The notes under the pieces were generated by a model. That model did not search any database, was not told the origin of the DNA, and was given only the letters and a program-made list of their open reading frames with translations. A DNA stretch of 64,000 nucleotides from Isoetes taiwanensis. Its lineage: Eukaryota; Streptophyta; Lycopodiopsida; Isoetales; Isoetaceae. The stretch spans positions 186,001 through 250,000 of the forward strand of contig JAJEKV010000063.1 in assembly GCA_021234155.1 (NCBI GenBank). Reading direction: 5' to 3'. The translations under genes and the position numbers were made by a program. How positions within the stretch are numbered: the stretch's first letter is position 1; every line of letters begins with the position of its first letter. This document shows, one piece after another, positions 46,463-58,216 of this stretch.

Positions 46463-48446
46463 TCCCTCCAGAAAACGTCTCCACTCCTCGAAAGAATCCA
46501 ATATCGCCAACAACTCCTTGTAATAAATGGGATAGTTGATTTCAAAGACCAAACTTCGTGGAGTGATAGGCGATTGATGCAATTCATGGTCATCCCTCCT
46601 CGACATGATTCCACCAAGCGCAAAATCAGAAGCATCTCCTTCGACAATATATGGGTGCAAAGGATCTGCATGAGCAAGAACTGGCGCCGTGGTGAAAGCA
46701 TGCTTCAGGGTAACGAAAGCATGTCAAAGGAAGGGCGATCTATGAATAATCCTGAATGAAGCGCCGATAGAAATTGGCAAACCCAAGAAAACACTGAACA
46801 TCTTGAACGGATGAAGGTGTTTGCCACTCCAGAACAGTGCTGACATTTTCGAGGTCTATAGAGGCTCCATGTAGAGTGATGCGATAGCCAAGGAACTCCA
46901 CATTATCCTGCTCGAACTGACATTTCTCAAGTTTGGCATATAACTCATGCTCACGGCTTCAAGAACTCATTTAACATGCCTCTCATGTTCTTCGAGAGCC
47001 TTAGAATAAATAAGAATATCATCCAAATAGATGATAACAAAAGTGTCTAAGAACTCTCGAAAAACATCATTGGCCATATGCTGGAATACTGCGGGAGCAT
47101 TGGTAAGTCCAAACGGCATAACTGTGTACTTAAAATGGCTATATCGAGTACGAAAAGTTGTTTTCCACTCATCACCCTCCCGGATCCGAATAAGATTGTA
47201 GGCACCCCTAAGATCAATCTTCGTAAAATAATGCGCACCTCGGAGTCGCTCCAACAACTCTGGGATCAGAGGAAGCGGATACCGATTCGGTACTGTTATT
47301 TTATTGAGGCCGCAATAGCGAATCATCCTTCTTTTTGACGAAGACGATAGGTGCTCCAGCAGGGGACTGAGAATGTCGAATGAAGCCAGTGGCTAAATTC
47401 TCTTCAATATAATCCCGCAAAACCTTCAACTCAGCGGGAGATAGACCATATATCGGACCATATGGCGGCGTTGTTCCCAGCTGCAAATCAATAGGACAAT
47501 CATATGTACGATGCTCTTGGAGTTTGCTGGCCTTGACTTTGTCAAAAACATCAGAGAAGTCGCCATATTTATCTGGGAGCATTGAAGCAGACTTCGCTGG
47601 TGCCGAGCTAGCCGACGGGTGAACCTGGATTGTAAACACTGAACTTGGATCTTGCCTTCTAGATTTATCGAACTCGCGAAGAGAAATCTTTGAGATATGA
47701 AACCGAGGGCATGGAGAAGCCTCTACAAAAGCAGGAGCAGGAACATGAGCGGGAACATGAATGTGAGCAGAGCAACCGAACATGAACCGGAGCATGAATT
47801 GATCAAGAACTGAGCGTAAAATGTGGACCGGAGCAAGAACCGAAAGGTGAGCGTAAACCGAATTGGAACAGAGCAAAAATTGAGCCGGACATCATTAAGA
47901 ATATGGTCAATCCGGGGCATGAACCGGAGCAGGGCAAGAGTCGAATCGTAACATGGAACGTAAAACAGAACATCAAGGACGGAATCGAGCCCAATGATAC
48001 CGCACGGATCGGGTTGATGTTGGTGTAGAGACCGATATGCATGAACCGGAACTAGAAGAACCAAAGAAATCGAAATGATCTTGCACGCCAATCAACTGGG
48101 GTCATGTAGCTCGAGCCGTAGGCACTCCAAGACTATTGGCGCATGAGGGCTAGCAATGAGATTGAAGGAAATACTACAAGAAACTCCCTCGAACAAAACT
48201 TGAAGAGGCACAAAGACATTCTGTGGATCGCACTCGAGGAAATCTCCGCCTATCAATCACTTTGACGTAACCGCAATGCTCAACCTTGCTTCTAAGGATG
48301 GCATGCTTATCGGCGAAACGACTATCCATAAAGCAGGCATTTGCACCACAATCAAGTTGCGCCAACACTTGCAATCCTCCAACCTCTGTTTTCAATGATA
48401 TAGGGATGAAGAATACCTTGCTGACCTTATCCGATGGAATAAACAT
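46463..48446 (-). pseudogene. Gypsy pol: protease, reverse transcriptase and RNase H start
   Basis: Protease near 48370 has LAQLDCGANACFMD (D-C-G-A in place of D-T/S-G-A). RT N-terminal region at 47301-47500 has PPYGPIYGLSPAEL and [12 protein letters not shown]. The RT core at 46967-47326 has [28 protein letters not shown] and the active-site YLDDILIYS. RNase H begins near 46660 with EGDASDFALGGIM and ends at the Helitron junction after RRFLEGS. Frame breaks fall near 47320 and 46960. Confidence 0.9.
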
Positions 48447-48485
48447 GTCAAGAAATGTGGACGGCCAGCTGACGAGAGACTCCTA

Positions 48486-49390
48486 CTACTCCGACCGGCC
48501 CCTGAAGTTTTCCGACTGATTTGGGCGCTTCACCGGGCATCCACGAGCAATATGGCCATCTCCTCCACAGCAGAGGCAAAGGTTAGTCTCTCTCCGACGC
48601 TGCTTCTCGGCGGCAGGTAAAGGTCCTCGAACTGCCCGATCAATCTGCATAGGCTCAGGTCCTGACCTCCTGGATTCTACTAGTGACACCGAGGAGGACG
48701 TAGCTACAGGCGCTTGTGTGATTGGGAAGACCTGACTACGTTTGTCTTTCCTACGTTCGAAGAGCCGATTATCACATCGAATGGCAAATCTGATGGCTTC
48801 TTCCAAACTCTGGGGATCCTCCATAGACAACAACATATCTTTGACATCCTCACGTAACCCTCTTCGGAAACAATCTCGAAGTGCAACATCATCCCAGGCA
48901 GTATCTACCGCAATTTGACGAAATTCTGATGCGTATACTGAAGCTGGGCAAGAGCCTTGCCTTAGATTGCAAAGTTTTGTGACTGTTGTGCGCTGACGAT
49001 CGGTGTCTCCAAAGCATGTCTCGAGCTCTGCAGTGAACGCAGCAAAATCTTGCAAATATGAGGCTCCTTTCTCCAATAATGGAGCCAACTTAGAGCTGGC
49101 CCTGTGAGGAGGAAATCAATCAGCCCAACTTGTTCCTAGGCCGTGGGATATCTATGAGGGTGGAGCTGGATCACAAGCCTGATCTGATTAAAAAAACCAC
49201 GGAGCTTGGACCGAGTGCCATCAAACTTCTCTGGCAGACTGATCTTAGGCTCTGATAGCCTCAATCCAGAACTAGAAGCAGATTCATGTGAAGCAACACG
49301 TTCCTTTAGTTCTTTATTGTCCAACTGCAACTGCTGGCATACCTGAACAAGCTGCTGGACTTGCTGTAATAACGTCGAAACCTCCTCCAT
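48486..49390 (-). pseudogene. Gypsy gag with CCHC zinc knuckle
   Basis: Starts MEEVSTLLQQVQQLVQVCQQ at 49390 and continues through EPKISLPEKFDGTRSKLRGF. It breaks frame near 49090-49136. It then carries the capsid-like EKGASYLQDFAAFTAELETC, SVYASEFRQIAVDTAWDD and the knuckle CLCCGGDGHIARGC (C-x2-C-x4-H-x4-C) near 48540. Closest relative in the window is the truncated gag at 6969-8058. Confidence 0.9.
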
Positions 49391-49672
49391 ATATATAAAA
49401 TCACCAAGCAAAAAAATGCTTAGGATCAAGCAGGCAAGAATCGGTAAGGGATTCCGGTTCAAACTGTCATGAACCTACTCGAAAACAAGGAAAAATACAT
49501 GGAAAATACGCAAGAAATACGGAAGAAATACGCCAAGATCGACAAAGAATCTGATATATGAACAAGAATCAAGAATAAGATGGCCCAAAGGCAAGCAGGA
49601 ACACGAGACAGATGCCTAGAAGGCTCAAGACTGGCGTTGAACCAGAATGGTTCGCCAAGAAGGAGGTGCCTC

Positions 49673-49680
49673 CTTATATA
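49673..49680 (-). promoter_or_regulatory. TATA box of gypsy 5' LTR
   Basis: TATATAAG on the minus strand, conserved in all four LTR copies in the window (also 6674-6681, its twin in duplicate copy 2, and 38971-38978). Confidence 0.7.
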
Positions 49681-49830
49681 TCTAGGCCAACGGTCAGGAT
49701 CGCGCCACTCCAATGGATGAGATCTAGCCAAGTGTCGCACATGCATTTAGGTTCTAGAATGTTCTAGAACCTCCTAGAAATAGTCCTACATATGAGGGAG
49801 ACGTGAGATAATGTCTTCAATAAATATTGG

Positions 49831-49885
49831 TAGCGCACTTGGCAAAGGTGTATGACTCGCAACTAGAAGGTTGCGAGTCCAAACC
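49831..49885 (+). repeat. tRNA-like A/B box module inside gypsy LTR
   Basis: TAGCGCACTTGG (49831-49842) resembles the Pol III A box and GAGTCCAAACC (49875-49885) the B box. The spacing of about 32 bases is tRNA-like. It lies antisense to the element. The same module is at 39131-39185 and, reversed, at 6510-6564, where the boxes read TAGCGTACTTGG and AGTTCAAACC. Confidence 0.5.
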
Positions 49886-49984
49886 CTCTCTTGTGCAACT
49901 ACCTTTTTGCATCCATGTGACGACCATCTTTTGTACATACGAGTATAATATTCGTATGATACGAATGTCCGTATGGTCGTCACA

Positions 49985-51334
49985 GTACTCCTCCTAATGA
50001 GAGGAAAAGGCACAGGGCTCGATGATACTTCTGCTTCAGGAACTTGCATTTGTGAAGGAATGGTTATAGAGAAACAATTGGAAACTTTTAAATATTGAAA
50101 CAGTTACAGAAATTGATTGCCTGCACTCACAAACACCAACCTGATATTTTTACTCTCTGGTTTCATCAGCTTTGTTCTTTTCCTTCTATTTTCTCCCACC
50201 TTTTCACCCACTGCATGATCTTCAGATTCTGCAACCACTGTGTTACCCTTGGCAGCAACTGCACTTGCTTGAAAGCACCCAATATTACTTGACGAAAAAA
50301 ATGTGATGACAAGATTTATAAGCTAATATTCTTACCTGCCACTAGGGAGTCCTGATCTGGTTTATTATTCTCTCTCGTATTGCAGCATTCTACTGGTACA
50401 ACTGTATGAAACATATACATCATTTAGACATCATTACCACACAACATTAATCATGGATCGAAACAGTACCACCTTTAGATACGTGGCCATAAGTTGGTGC
50501 CTTCTCCTTCACATCAGCTTCTGTTGCTTCTGAGCCAACTGCAAATTCAACATTTATTAAACTAGTGTGTAAGTAAAATAACAAAGCTGTAACTTGAATG
50601 TTTTACCCCCTGGTTGTTCTTCCTTTTCTGTTGTTGTCACACATTTGGATACTTCTTCATAGTTTTTTTCATGTTCTTGTGCAAACTCGTTGCCACCAAA
50701 AGCACGCAACCATGGGGAGGATATCATGTGTTGACATATGCAATAACAACACTTCCTTGTATACCTGCAACATCACATGATAACTGTGGAATTCCTATAT
50801 TGAAAGGAGATCTTGAACTATAACAACCTAATGATTACCTCAAATGATAGCTCAAACATGGGATATGATACCGGTGGCTGCATTAAGCTAACACAACAAT
50901 AGGGACAGGATGTTTCTCCTGCTTCTATTGCTAGTGGTAGAGGTGGTAATGCTGGATCAAAAGGAAAAGAACTTTCATCCCCCGCCATGCACAGTTGAAA
51001 TGTCTGAAATCTGGACTCTAGCTCAGTTATGTTCTCAATGGCTAGCTTTGTTTCAAAGGCCACATCATCCATCTCCTTCTTCAAAGATCTAATGCCAGGT
51101 AAGATTCTTTCATTAAGATCCTTACATGATACCTGCGATAGTTTCAGGTTGCTTCTTCATGACATCTTCATTTTCCTTGATTTTCAAGCTTGACCTTTCC
51201 CTTTTTAAGATCAAGAAGTTCAATTTGCCTTTCGAGTTTTCGCTGATTCTCTTCTCCATACTGAAGTTTGGCTTTAATAGCTATTAAAGCCTGTTCTGTA
51301 GACTGATGCCATGTATTTAATAAATTGCGAAAGT
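49985..51334 (-). CDS. Upstream exons of the FCP1/Ulp1-like gene
   Basis: Seven minus-strand exons can be read with AG/GT borders: about 51334-51130 (coiled-coil, NQRKLERQIELLDL), 51092-50839 (ELESRFQTFQLC, then ETSCPYCCVSLMQPPVSYPM), 50764-50607, 50538-50473, 50401-50336, 50258-50154 and 50042-49985. The introns after the third to sixth exons all break after codon position 1 (G or A, then TT). Small exons read EATEADVKEKAPTYGHVSK, VPVECCNTRENNKPDQDS and AAKGNTVVAESEDHAVGEK. The last exon, IPEAEVSSSPVPFPLIRR, is cut by the gypsy element and continues at 38781 in frame. One-base shifts occur in the first and third exons. The CPYC pair could bind zinc. Confidence 0.65.
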
Positions 51335-51399
51335 CTGCAATCAGGGAGACATGTGTTAGTGAGTTGTCATAACACAGGTCGATATACATCACATTTGCC

Positions 51400-51575
51400 A
51401 TCATACAACATCACCACATATCAACACACAATGCACCACCACACCATATTTGTCATCACATTTTTCATCATACTAACCTTGCAACAACACACCATATTTG
51501 ACATCATACTTGCCATCCTATCTGCCTCGTAAAACAACTTATCATATTTGACATCATAAATTGCCACCATACTTG
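51400..51575. other. Intron with simple CAT/CACAC-rich repeats
   Basis: Loose repeats of ACACCATATTTG and CATCATACTTGCCA fill the interval before the LINE. No coding sequence. Confidence 0.5.
51566..51575. repeat. LINE target-site duplication, left
   Basis: ACCATACTTG here and again at 55673-55682. It flanks the entire three-part LINE structure, next to the poly(T) run. Confidence 0.85.
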
Positions 51576-51587
51576 TTTTTTTTTTTT

Positions 51588-52840
51588 GAAGGACGACAAA
51601 CTTTATTGAAACTCCAAGCCAAAAAGCAAAATACAAATGCAGAGGCGGGAATAAAGTCTCAGAGGATAATCATGATCCACTGAGTAGAACCACTAGCCTA
51701 TGCATAAGACAACACACTCAAATAGGACTCAAATATCAACTGTCGCTTGGCAGGAGCAAGCGAAGAGCAATGGTAAGCCTTAACAATTCTAGCTTGTGCG
51801 TCTTGGAGGACAACTGCAGGAGGAATATCCAAACCCTGAAAGATAGACAGTCTTCTGTGCTTCCAGATGGACCATAACAACCATCCTGATGCTAAATAAA
51901 ATGCTTGGCTCCGCAACTTATTCCAAGTATCCGGATAGACAGCCCGGCACTTGCTGTCGACTTGTCAATGTCACATGAAAAGAGAAAGCAGCCAAGACCA
52001 AACAAAGCGGAGATGAACACATAAAAAGAAACAATGCTCAATAGTCTCGTCCCTTTGCTTGCACAGTGGGCAGAGTGCTGACACTCGAGGATCAAATCTG
52101 TGGACAAGCACGTTCACACGAGGACATCTGTGAAGAATCTGCCACCAAAGCACAGCCACCTTAGGATGGAGTAGTTTATCCCAAGCCCAAGTCCACATAC
52201 GTCTCCAATTAGGAGGTGAAAGCTGAAGGGACCACCTAGTGGATGGCGGAAGGATATCACTATTGACAAGCAGCCTATACATAGAATTCACAAGCCTATG
52301 CTCATGAATACTCTGGTGGGAAACCCACATGCACCCTTCAATAGCCTCTGGAGCAACCAATGGCAGAGTACTAGCAACCTTTTGCCAAATAGGTCTGTCC
52401 CATCGAGACAATGAGAATTTTGTTTGAAAGATTTGCCATGTTGCTAACTGGCCAGAATCATACCATGCCGCAACTGTCAAGATTCCTGCTAACCTCCAGC
52501 GCCGTTGAGTTAATGGATGAACCGAGGCACAAAGTGGAAGATTATTTTCCACAGGTATCCACCAACAAGGGGCATTCAACTGATGACATGCAACAAGATC
52601 AATCCGAAATAGGGTCCGTATTGTCTCCCATGACTCCAGCAAGCCTTTCAAAAAAGGAGAGGCATTAGGAAAAGGGCATAGTTGATAAAAGAGACTCCAA
52701 GGAAGAAGCGGTTTTAATGAAGCTTTCCCAAAAGGAACACAATGTGCAAGTGACTGCTTCACCAACCGCACTCCAGGTGAGTCAACCATATCCTTAAGGA
52801 TCCTCCAAATGAATTTAGAAATTAGAATCTTACTCTGCAA
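51588..52840 (-). pseudogene. LINE ORF2 C-terminal part with zf-RVT domain
   Basis: Minus-strand frame of 289 residues at 51971-52840, starting near SKFIWRILKDMVDSPG. It ends in the zinc-binding reverse-transcriptase-associated domain: WDKLLHPKVAVLWWQILH, then CPLCKQRDETIEHCFFLC. It continues in a shifted frame to the 3' UTR and poly(A). 5'-incomplete. Confidence 0.85.
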
Positions 52841-55195
52841 ATGGAAGTTTTCAGCTTTTGAAATATGTTGTTTTCAGGAGCACAAGTGCCGTAAAGGCGA
52901 GGTTCAAAAGCTGGCCAACATTTTGGGGCGTGATTATAATGTGCTTGTGGCGGCTGCTGATTCTGCTAATGCAGGCGTTCTTACTGCATGGAAGCCCTCT
53001 TTGAATGTCACTTTCACTCAAGTGGACAGGTTTGGTCGTTGGATAATTGTTAAGTGGAAAGAGCGGGGGCAAGAATGTGGTTTAGTGAATGTTTATGCTC
53101 ACAATTATCCGCGTCAAAGGGGAGCTTTGTGGGCCTCTCTTCGTAGCAAAGTTCTCAGGCTAGGCAATAATGTGGCATGGTTGCTCATTGGAGATTTCAA
53201 TATGGTTGAGATTGAGGCAGACAGGTGTGGCAGGGGATCACAGGTGGTTCAGGGATTTGAGCGGGAGCAATGGCAACGCCTGCTGCATGATTGTGGCCTT
53301 GTGGAGATCGAGGGTGATGAATCCTTCACATGGTGCAATGGATGGACAGGCAATGGTAGAGCCTATGCCCGACATGATCATGGCTATTATAATGCAGTAG
53401 CTGCTGATTTTCTTCAGTTGCAGAGAACTAATCTGTTGGATAGTGCGCCTCGTGATCATAATCCACAATGGTTCTCTACCGGACAACCTCTACGGCGAAG
53501 AGCTACAAAAACTTATTTCAAGCTCAATACTAAACATCTGAAGGATAGTGAATTCATTGCAGGTTGTCGGAATGCATGGTCTCATGAATTCTCTCGTAGT
53601 GGTGGCATGGCTGGTATTGTTGCTGCTCTCAGGGCTGTTAAATCCTTTGCAAAGCAGTGGGGTCATGCGCAGGTGGTTCGGACTAGAGGTGAATTAACCG
53701 GGTTGTATCAGGAGTTACAGAGATGCCGTGCTCTTGCCCCTTCTTCTGGTATTAGAGAGAAAGAAATCTTGACAGAGATTAAAGCCATTGAGACGGCTCA
53801 TGTGAATCAGGTCAGGATAAAGGCAGGACTAGAATGGTTTAGATCTGGTGATAGATGCTCTCACTTCTTTTTTCGGGCCGCTAAGAGAAGGCGTATGATG
53901 GCATCTATTAACTCTCTTATTTTGCCTGATGGTTCTGAGTGTTCTGATCCGGTTCAATTGAAGCAGTATCTTCACGACCACTTTTCCTCATTTTTTTCCA
54001 GGCATCAGTTGCCCTTTCAGGAGGATATGCAATCTGCAGTCTTGTCGAAGGTTCACCCCATTGTGTCAACAGAGCAGCGTGCACACCTAGAGTCAGAGAT
54101 CACCATCAATAACTTACACTCAGCAGCTTCTCTTTTAAAGAAAGACAAGTGCCCTGGCCTGGATGGTTTCCCAGTGGAATTTTTTCAGGAATATTGGGAT
54201 TGGTTGGGTTGCGATCTTTACAATGCTTTCTGTGAGTTTCGTAGGTTCAGAAGTTTGGATAAGATCATTAATACTGGCTGTATTTCTCTTATTCCCAAGT
54301 GTAAAGAGCCGAAGACAATATCTGACTGGCGCCCTATCACATTATTGTCTTCCGTGTATAAAATATTTGCGAAGGCCCTTGCAGACAAAGTGCGTGATGT
54401 CTTGGCTGTATCAATCTCTCCTACTCAATCTGGATTCTTGCCAAGGAGGAGCATTTTAGACAATGTTGCTGCTGCTTATGAGGGTATGTATTGGGCCAGA
54501 TTGAAAGGTCAACGTATAGTCTATCTTAAGTTAGATTTTGCCAAAGCATATGACAGTGTAGATTGGGAATTTTTGGAAAAAAGCCTCTTAACATTGGGCT
54601 TTGGTCGCCAGCTTCACCGATGATGTTATGAAGCTCCATATCTCTCAAGACGATCTCATGTGTTGTTTCAGGGGGAACCCTCCACTGTTTTTTCGGTTGG
54701 GCGAGGTGTTCGCCAAGGTTGCCCATTAGCTCCACTTTTGTTCACAATAGTAGCTGAGGTCCTCTCACAGCTATTTGCTAAGGCCATGCAGGACGGGATA
54801 GTGCAGGGGTTGAGTATGGAGGATGGTTCACAGGAAATTTGTAACCAGTATGCTGATGACACGTTCCTCTTTCTTGTTGCTGACACAGACAATCTTCAGA
54901 ATGCAAAGCTTCTTCTTGATACTTTCTCTTTAGCATCTGGAGTTCTTGTTGGTTGGCCAAAGTGTTCTGCATTATGGACGCTTGATGGGGTTGTGCCTTC
55001 TTGTGTTGCGGATTTTCCTTGGAAGGTGCTTCCTCATGGGAAGGCTACTAAACTTCTTGGTATACCTGTGGGTATTCATATTTCTACCTCTGATGCTTGG
55101 GATATTATCATTGAAGGGTTACGTAAGCATTTGTTTTGGTGGAATACTGCTAAACTCTCTCTGGCAGCATACTTGTTGGCCAGAGAGAGTTGAAA
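52840..55195 (+). pseudogene. LINE ORF2 endonuclease and reverse transcriptase, inverted part
   Basis: Plus-strand frames at 52809-54623 and 54660-55193. The endonuclease part (from FQEHKCRKGEVQKLANI) shows WLLIGDFNMVEIEADR and SFTWCNGWT. RT motifs follow: KCPGLDGFPVEFFQEYW, ISLIPKCKEPKTISDWRPI, SGFLPRRSILDN, LKLDFAKAYDSVDWEF, GVRQGCPLAPLLF and the active site NQYADDTFLFL. A frameshift lies near 54620. The N-terminus of the endonuclease is missing. L1-type enzymes nick DNA and reverse transcribe at the nick. Confidence 0.9.
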
Positions 55196-55672
55196 ACTCT
55201 CTCTGGCCTGTCCATCCATTGCACCATGTGAAGGATTGATCACCCTCGATCTCCACAAGGCCACAATCATGCAGCAGGCGTTGCCATTGCTCCCGCTCAA
55301 ATCCCTGAACCACCTGTGATCCCCTGCCACACCTGTCTGCCTCAATCTCAACCATATTGAAATCTCCAATGAGCAACCATGCCACATTATTGCCTAGCCT
55401 GAGAACTTTGCTACGAAGAGAGGCCCACAAAGCTCCCCTTTGACGCGGATAATTGTGAGCATAAACATTCACTAAACCACATTCTTGCCCCCGCTCTTTC
55501 CACTTAACAATTATCCAACAACCAAACCTGTCCACTTGAGTGAAAGTGACATTCAAAGAGGGCTTCCATGTAGTAAGAACGCCTGCTTTAGCAGAATCAG
55601 CAGCCGCCACAAGCACATTATAATCACGCCCCAAAATGTTGGCCAGCTTTTGAACCTCGCCTTTACGGTGCT
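55195..55672 (-). pseudogene. LINE endonuclease segment, outer sense-oriented copy
   Basis: Minus-strand frame at about 55195-55660 nearly identical to 52890-53350 read on the plus strand, with a few substitutions (N/K, A/T, R/C). It ends at FTWCNGWTGQ and abuts a CTCTCTGGC/GCCAGAGAG hairpin at 55150-55206. It lies inside the target duplications. Confidence 0.85.
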
Positions 55673-55892
55673 ACCATACTTGTGATGCTATATAACATCA
55701 TATTCACCTTTACATAATACAAACGTGTCAATCCATCACATTAGTTTGTAATATATTCCAACTACATTAGACCAAGAGATTCTTTAGTCAACTTTGAAAT
55801 CATTAAAGCATCGAACTATAGCTCTTAGAATCAACAATTTATGACCACAAGAATTAGGCCAAAAATTATAATAGTATGAGAGAAATAATTCA

Positions 55893-56138
55893 TACCCTCA
55901 AACGGCTCTTTTGAGCAAAATTGGGTATGGCGACTTCATCTAATGTCATATAATAGTGAAAAAACTTGGGAACATACAAATCAATATGTTTTATCATAAG
56001 AAATCGTTTGCTTTTAATTTTAGCAAGATTTGGATCCCTTTGTACTAGAAAATATGAAGAATGCAGTTCTGGACTAGTACGAAAACTGCTAAATTGTATG
56101 AGGTTTGGACAATTACCACAAGATGTGGGTGAATCCAT
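55893..56138 (-). CDS. Candidate first exon of the FCP1/Ulp1-like gene
   Basis: Minus-strand frame from ATG 56138 with MDSPTSCGNCPNLIQF, FLMIKHIDLYVPKFFHYYM and LDEVAIPNFAQKSRLR, followed by a donor-like GTATGA. It is on the same strand and upstream of the coiled-coil exon, separated by the LINE. The link to the downstream exons is inference. The product is not recognised on its own. Confidence 0.4.
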
Positions 56139-56229
56139 TGGTCATGAAATTCTTCTAGATCATAAAGAATCAAGTGAAGATTCAAAAGGTGGTGGTAGAT
56201 TGCAAAATGGAGAAGTTCCTCTCTAGATA

Positions 56230-56640
56230 TATAGGTTTAAGTGGCAGAGGTACGATGGACAAATTCTGGTCCATGGACCACAGATGGTCCATTGGACAAC
56301 TCTAGTGTTAAAGTGTGATGTTATTCTTCATCACTTACAAAATACAACATGGATAAATAACCCTTCTATTATGTAGTTGCAGTGAACTGTTTAGACATAT
56401 AATTATATTTCATCTAATCTACAACTATTCACATAATCAATTCGCCACATACAAGCTAATTAAGAATTAGTTTTGATTCCAAATTATAGAAATCTAAAAA
56501 AAGCAACCCTCTCCTACCCCTTGCCCCAAGCATGCCCTATTACTAGCTAAACTGTTCTTTGCCGATTTGAATAAGGAAGGTCTCCTAGACTTTATGTTGT
56601 GCAGCAACAACATTGAAGGGGGGGTCTCACTCAAAGCCAA
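56230..56640. other. Non-coding spacer
   Basis: AT-rich DNA with no recognised gene or repeat. Confidence 0.4.
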
Positions 56641-56644
56641 TGGT

Positions 56645-57172
56645 CGAAATTGGGGGATTCCTCCCTAGAATTTCTGTTTAAAGTTGAAAAAAATGTGATT
56701 CGATAAAGTAAATGCTGGCAAATTTTTGATCGAAGTTCCTAAATATAGTGTAAAATCTGACAAATTAGAGCTTTTTTTTTCCCAAAAGTCCAGTAAGCAT
56801 AAACAAAGAGCATCATTTTTGCTGCAAAATCTAGATTTGAGATCTAAAGCTCAAAGTGTTCTCTTTGATTGAAAAAAATTGCATCTTGATTAGGCCCAAG
56901 TTTGAAATTTATAGGCCTTGCTCCAAATGTTTTCATGATTGGATCCAAGCCAAGGGTCAAAATTTGGGGGGTTCCTCTCCACAATTTTCGATTAAAGTTG
57001 GAAAATTTGGATTTGATGAAGTGGACGTTAGCAAATTTTCCTTTGAAATTTTTTAAAAATAATACAAAATCCAGCAAATTAGAGTTTTTTTCCTCAAAAA
57101 ACTGGTAAGCATAAATAAAGAGCAGCATTTTTGTTGATTAATACAAAATTCAGATTCGAGGATCCAAGCTCG
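56645..57172. repeat. Diverged tandem duplication of about 315 bp
   Basis: Two units (about 56645-56850 and 56958-57172) share GGGG.TTCCTC, TTAAAGTTG.AAAA and CAAATTAGAG followed by AAGCATAAA.AAAGAGCA. They are diverged and non-coding. Confidence 0.7.
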
Positions 57173-58215
57173 TAAAGGTAGAGGGGAGGTCATTTCCTCT
57201 TATATCAGGTCTATTTTAAAACAAGTAGTGTTTTGCCGGTGACTTCCTCCTCCATCGCTTCCTCTGCTCTGCTTCAGTGAGACTGATAGCATGATTGGAT
57301 TTCTATGGTCCCGATAGCGCCACATGGCAATGAAATGGTCCCCCGAAACTTTATGTGGGGAAATGGGCGTCCGCAGACCCTCATGCGAGATGCGGACCAG
57401 GGGGCTCACCAGGCCCTTATTCCGCGTAAGTGCCTACGGACCCAAGGATGCCTATTATCCCTAACGTAAAAATAGAATGCCCCATTTTCTGCCCTATCTG
57501 CCTATAGGTGTCTGCCACGTGGCAGACATTCTTTCTAGGAATCAATCAATTCTGAACTCCATTTTCAAAGAATCACTTATTCTCAAACAATTTCTAAGTG
57601 TATGTTTTTGCAGTGCAACTTTCATGATCAGACAAAAAAATCGAGAACATTATACAGATATTCATCAGCACAGATATGAAATTACAGATATTCATCAAAC
57701 TTATTTCATCACAGATATGAATTACAGATTCACACAGATGAGTTCACATAATCATAGACTTTTGCATTCATAAAAGATCCATTAAACAAGTGCCATAGCT
57801 GCTGCTTGACTGCAAAGAAAAAGGTACTAGAACCTTGGCAAAGAAATTTGACCATTTCCTTCTTCCATGTAACCGAGTTTCATAGAAAATAAAGACACTT
57901 TGGGGATGCTTCGAAATTCCAGATTAGAGTACAAAATGTCTTCAAAATCCCGTCCAAGCTTCATAAAACATATGACTGTCTTGTTCTTGCTCTCTACATG
58001 CATCTTGTTAAGCTACTCAGGAATAGTTATATATGTGAAGAGCCCAAAACTAACTCTGCTACAAAAAGAGTGAAGAAAAACCAAGATTTGCAACTAAAAA
58101 GCAAGGAAGTCCAACCTATCGCCTCTAAGCTGTCTGCATCCCTTGAACATCAGACCTACAAAGAATACAAGCAAACAAAGAAAAAATCATAAAACCTAAC
58201 CAAGAAATCATAATA
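57173..58215. other. Non-coding spacer
   Basis: AT-rich, with short open frames only. ACAGATATTCATCA-type words repeat near 57655-57740. Nothing else recognised. Confidence 0.4.
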
Positions 58216-58216
58216 C

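Larger units (their letters stand above)
38782..49984 (-). mobile_element. Ty3/gypsy LTR retrotransposon with a nested Helitron
   Basis: Bounded by LTRs at 38782-39286 and 49465-49984 (TGTCATGAACC...ending CACA on the plus strand). Flanks TTACT and GTACT form a 5-bp target duplication with one mismatch. Removing the element gives the in-frame host reading IRRSKRSEF. Gene order gag, protease, RT, RNase H, integrase fits Ty3/gypsy. An AGGAAGGAGATGG polypurine tract adjoins the 3' LTR. A Helitron (41075-46462) interrupts RNase H. Frame breaks in several genes indicate it is probably inactive. Confidence 0.95.
49465..49984 (-). repeat. Gypsy 5' LTR
   Basis: 520 bp. It would drive transcription of the minus-strand element from the TATA box at 49673-49680. 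Confidence 0.95.
51576..55672 (-). mobile_element. L1-type LINE with internal inversions (single insertion)
   Basis: The interval is flanked by ACCATACTTG on both sides and has a poly(A) tail on the minus strand at 51576-51587. Three parts are present. The 3' part (51588-52840, minus) has the zf-RVT domain. A middle part (52840-55195) is inverted and holds endonuclease and RT on the plus strand. An outer part (55195-55672, minus) repeats the endonuclease start. The 3' part begins, in LINE coordinates, shortly downstream of where the inverted part ends, as twin priming predicts. The extra outer piece is unusual. Confidence 0.85.

Noticed and set aside
41060..46465. TATA or TTATAA target duplication with a DNA transposon in gypsy
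   Set aside because: No terminal inverted repeats. The Helitron borders restore the reading frame exactly, so the similar flanks are coincidence.
46319..46759. 146-residue plus-strand frame across the Helitron 2 and gypsy junction
   Set aside because: It runs antisense to clear RNase H sequence and crosses an insertion border.
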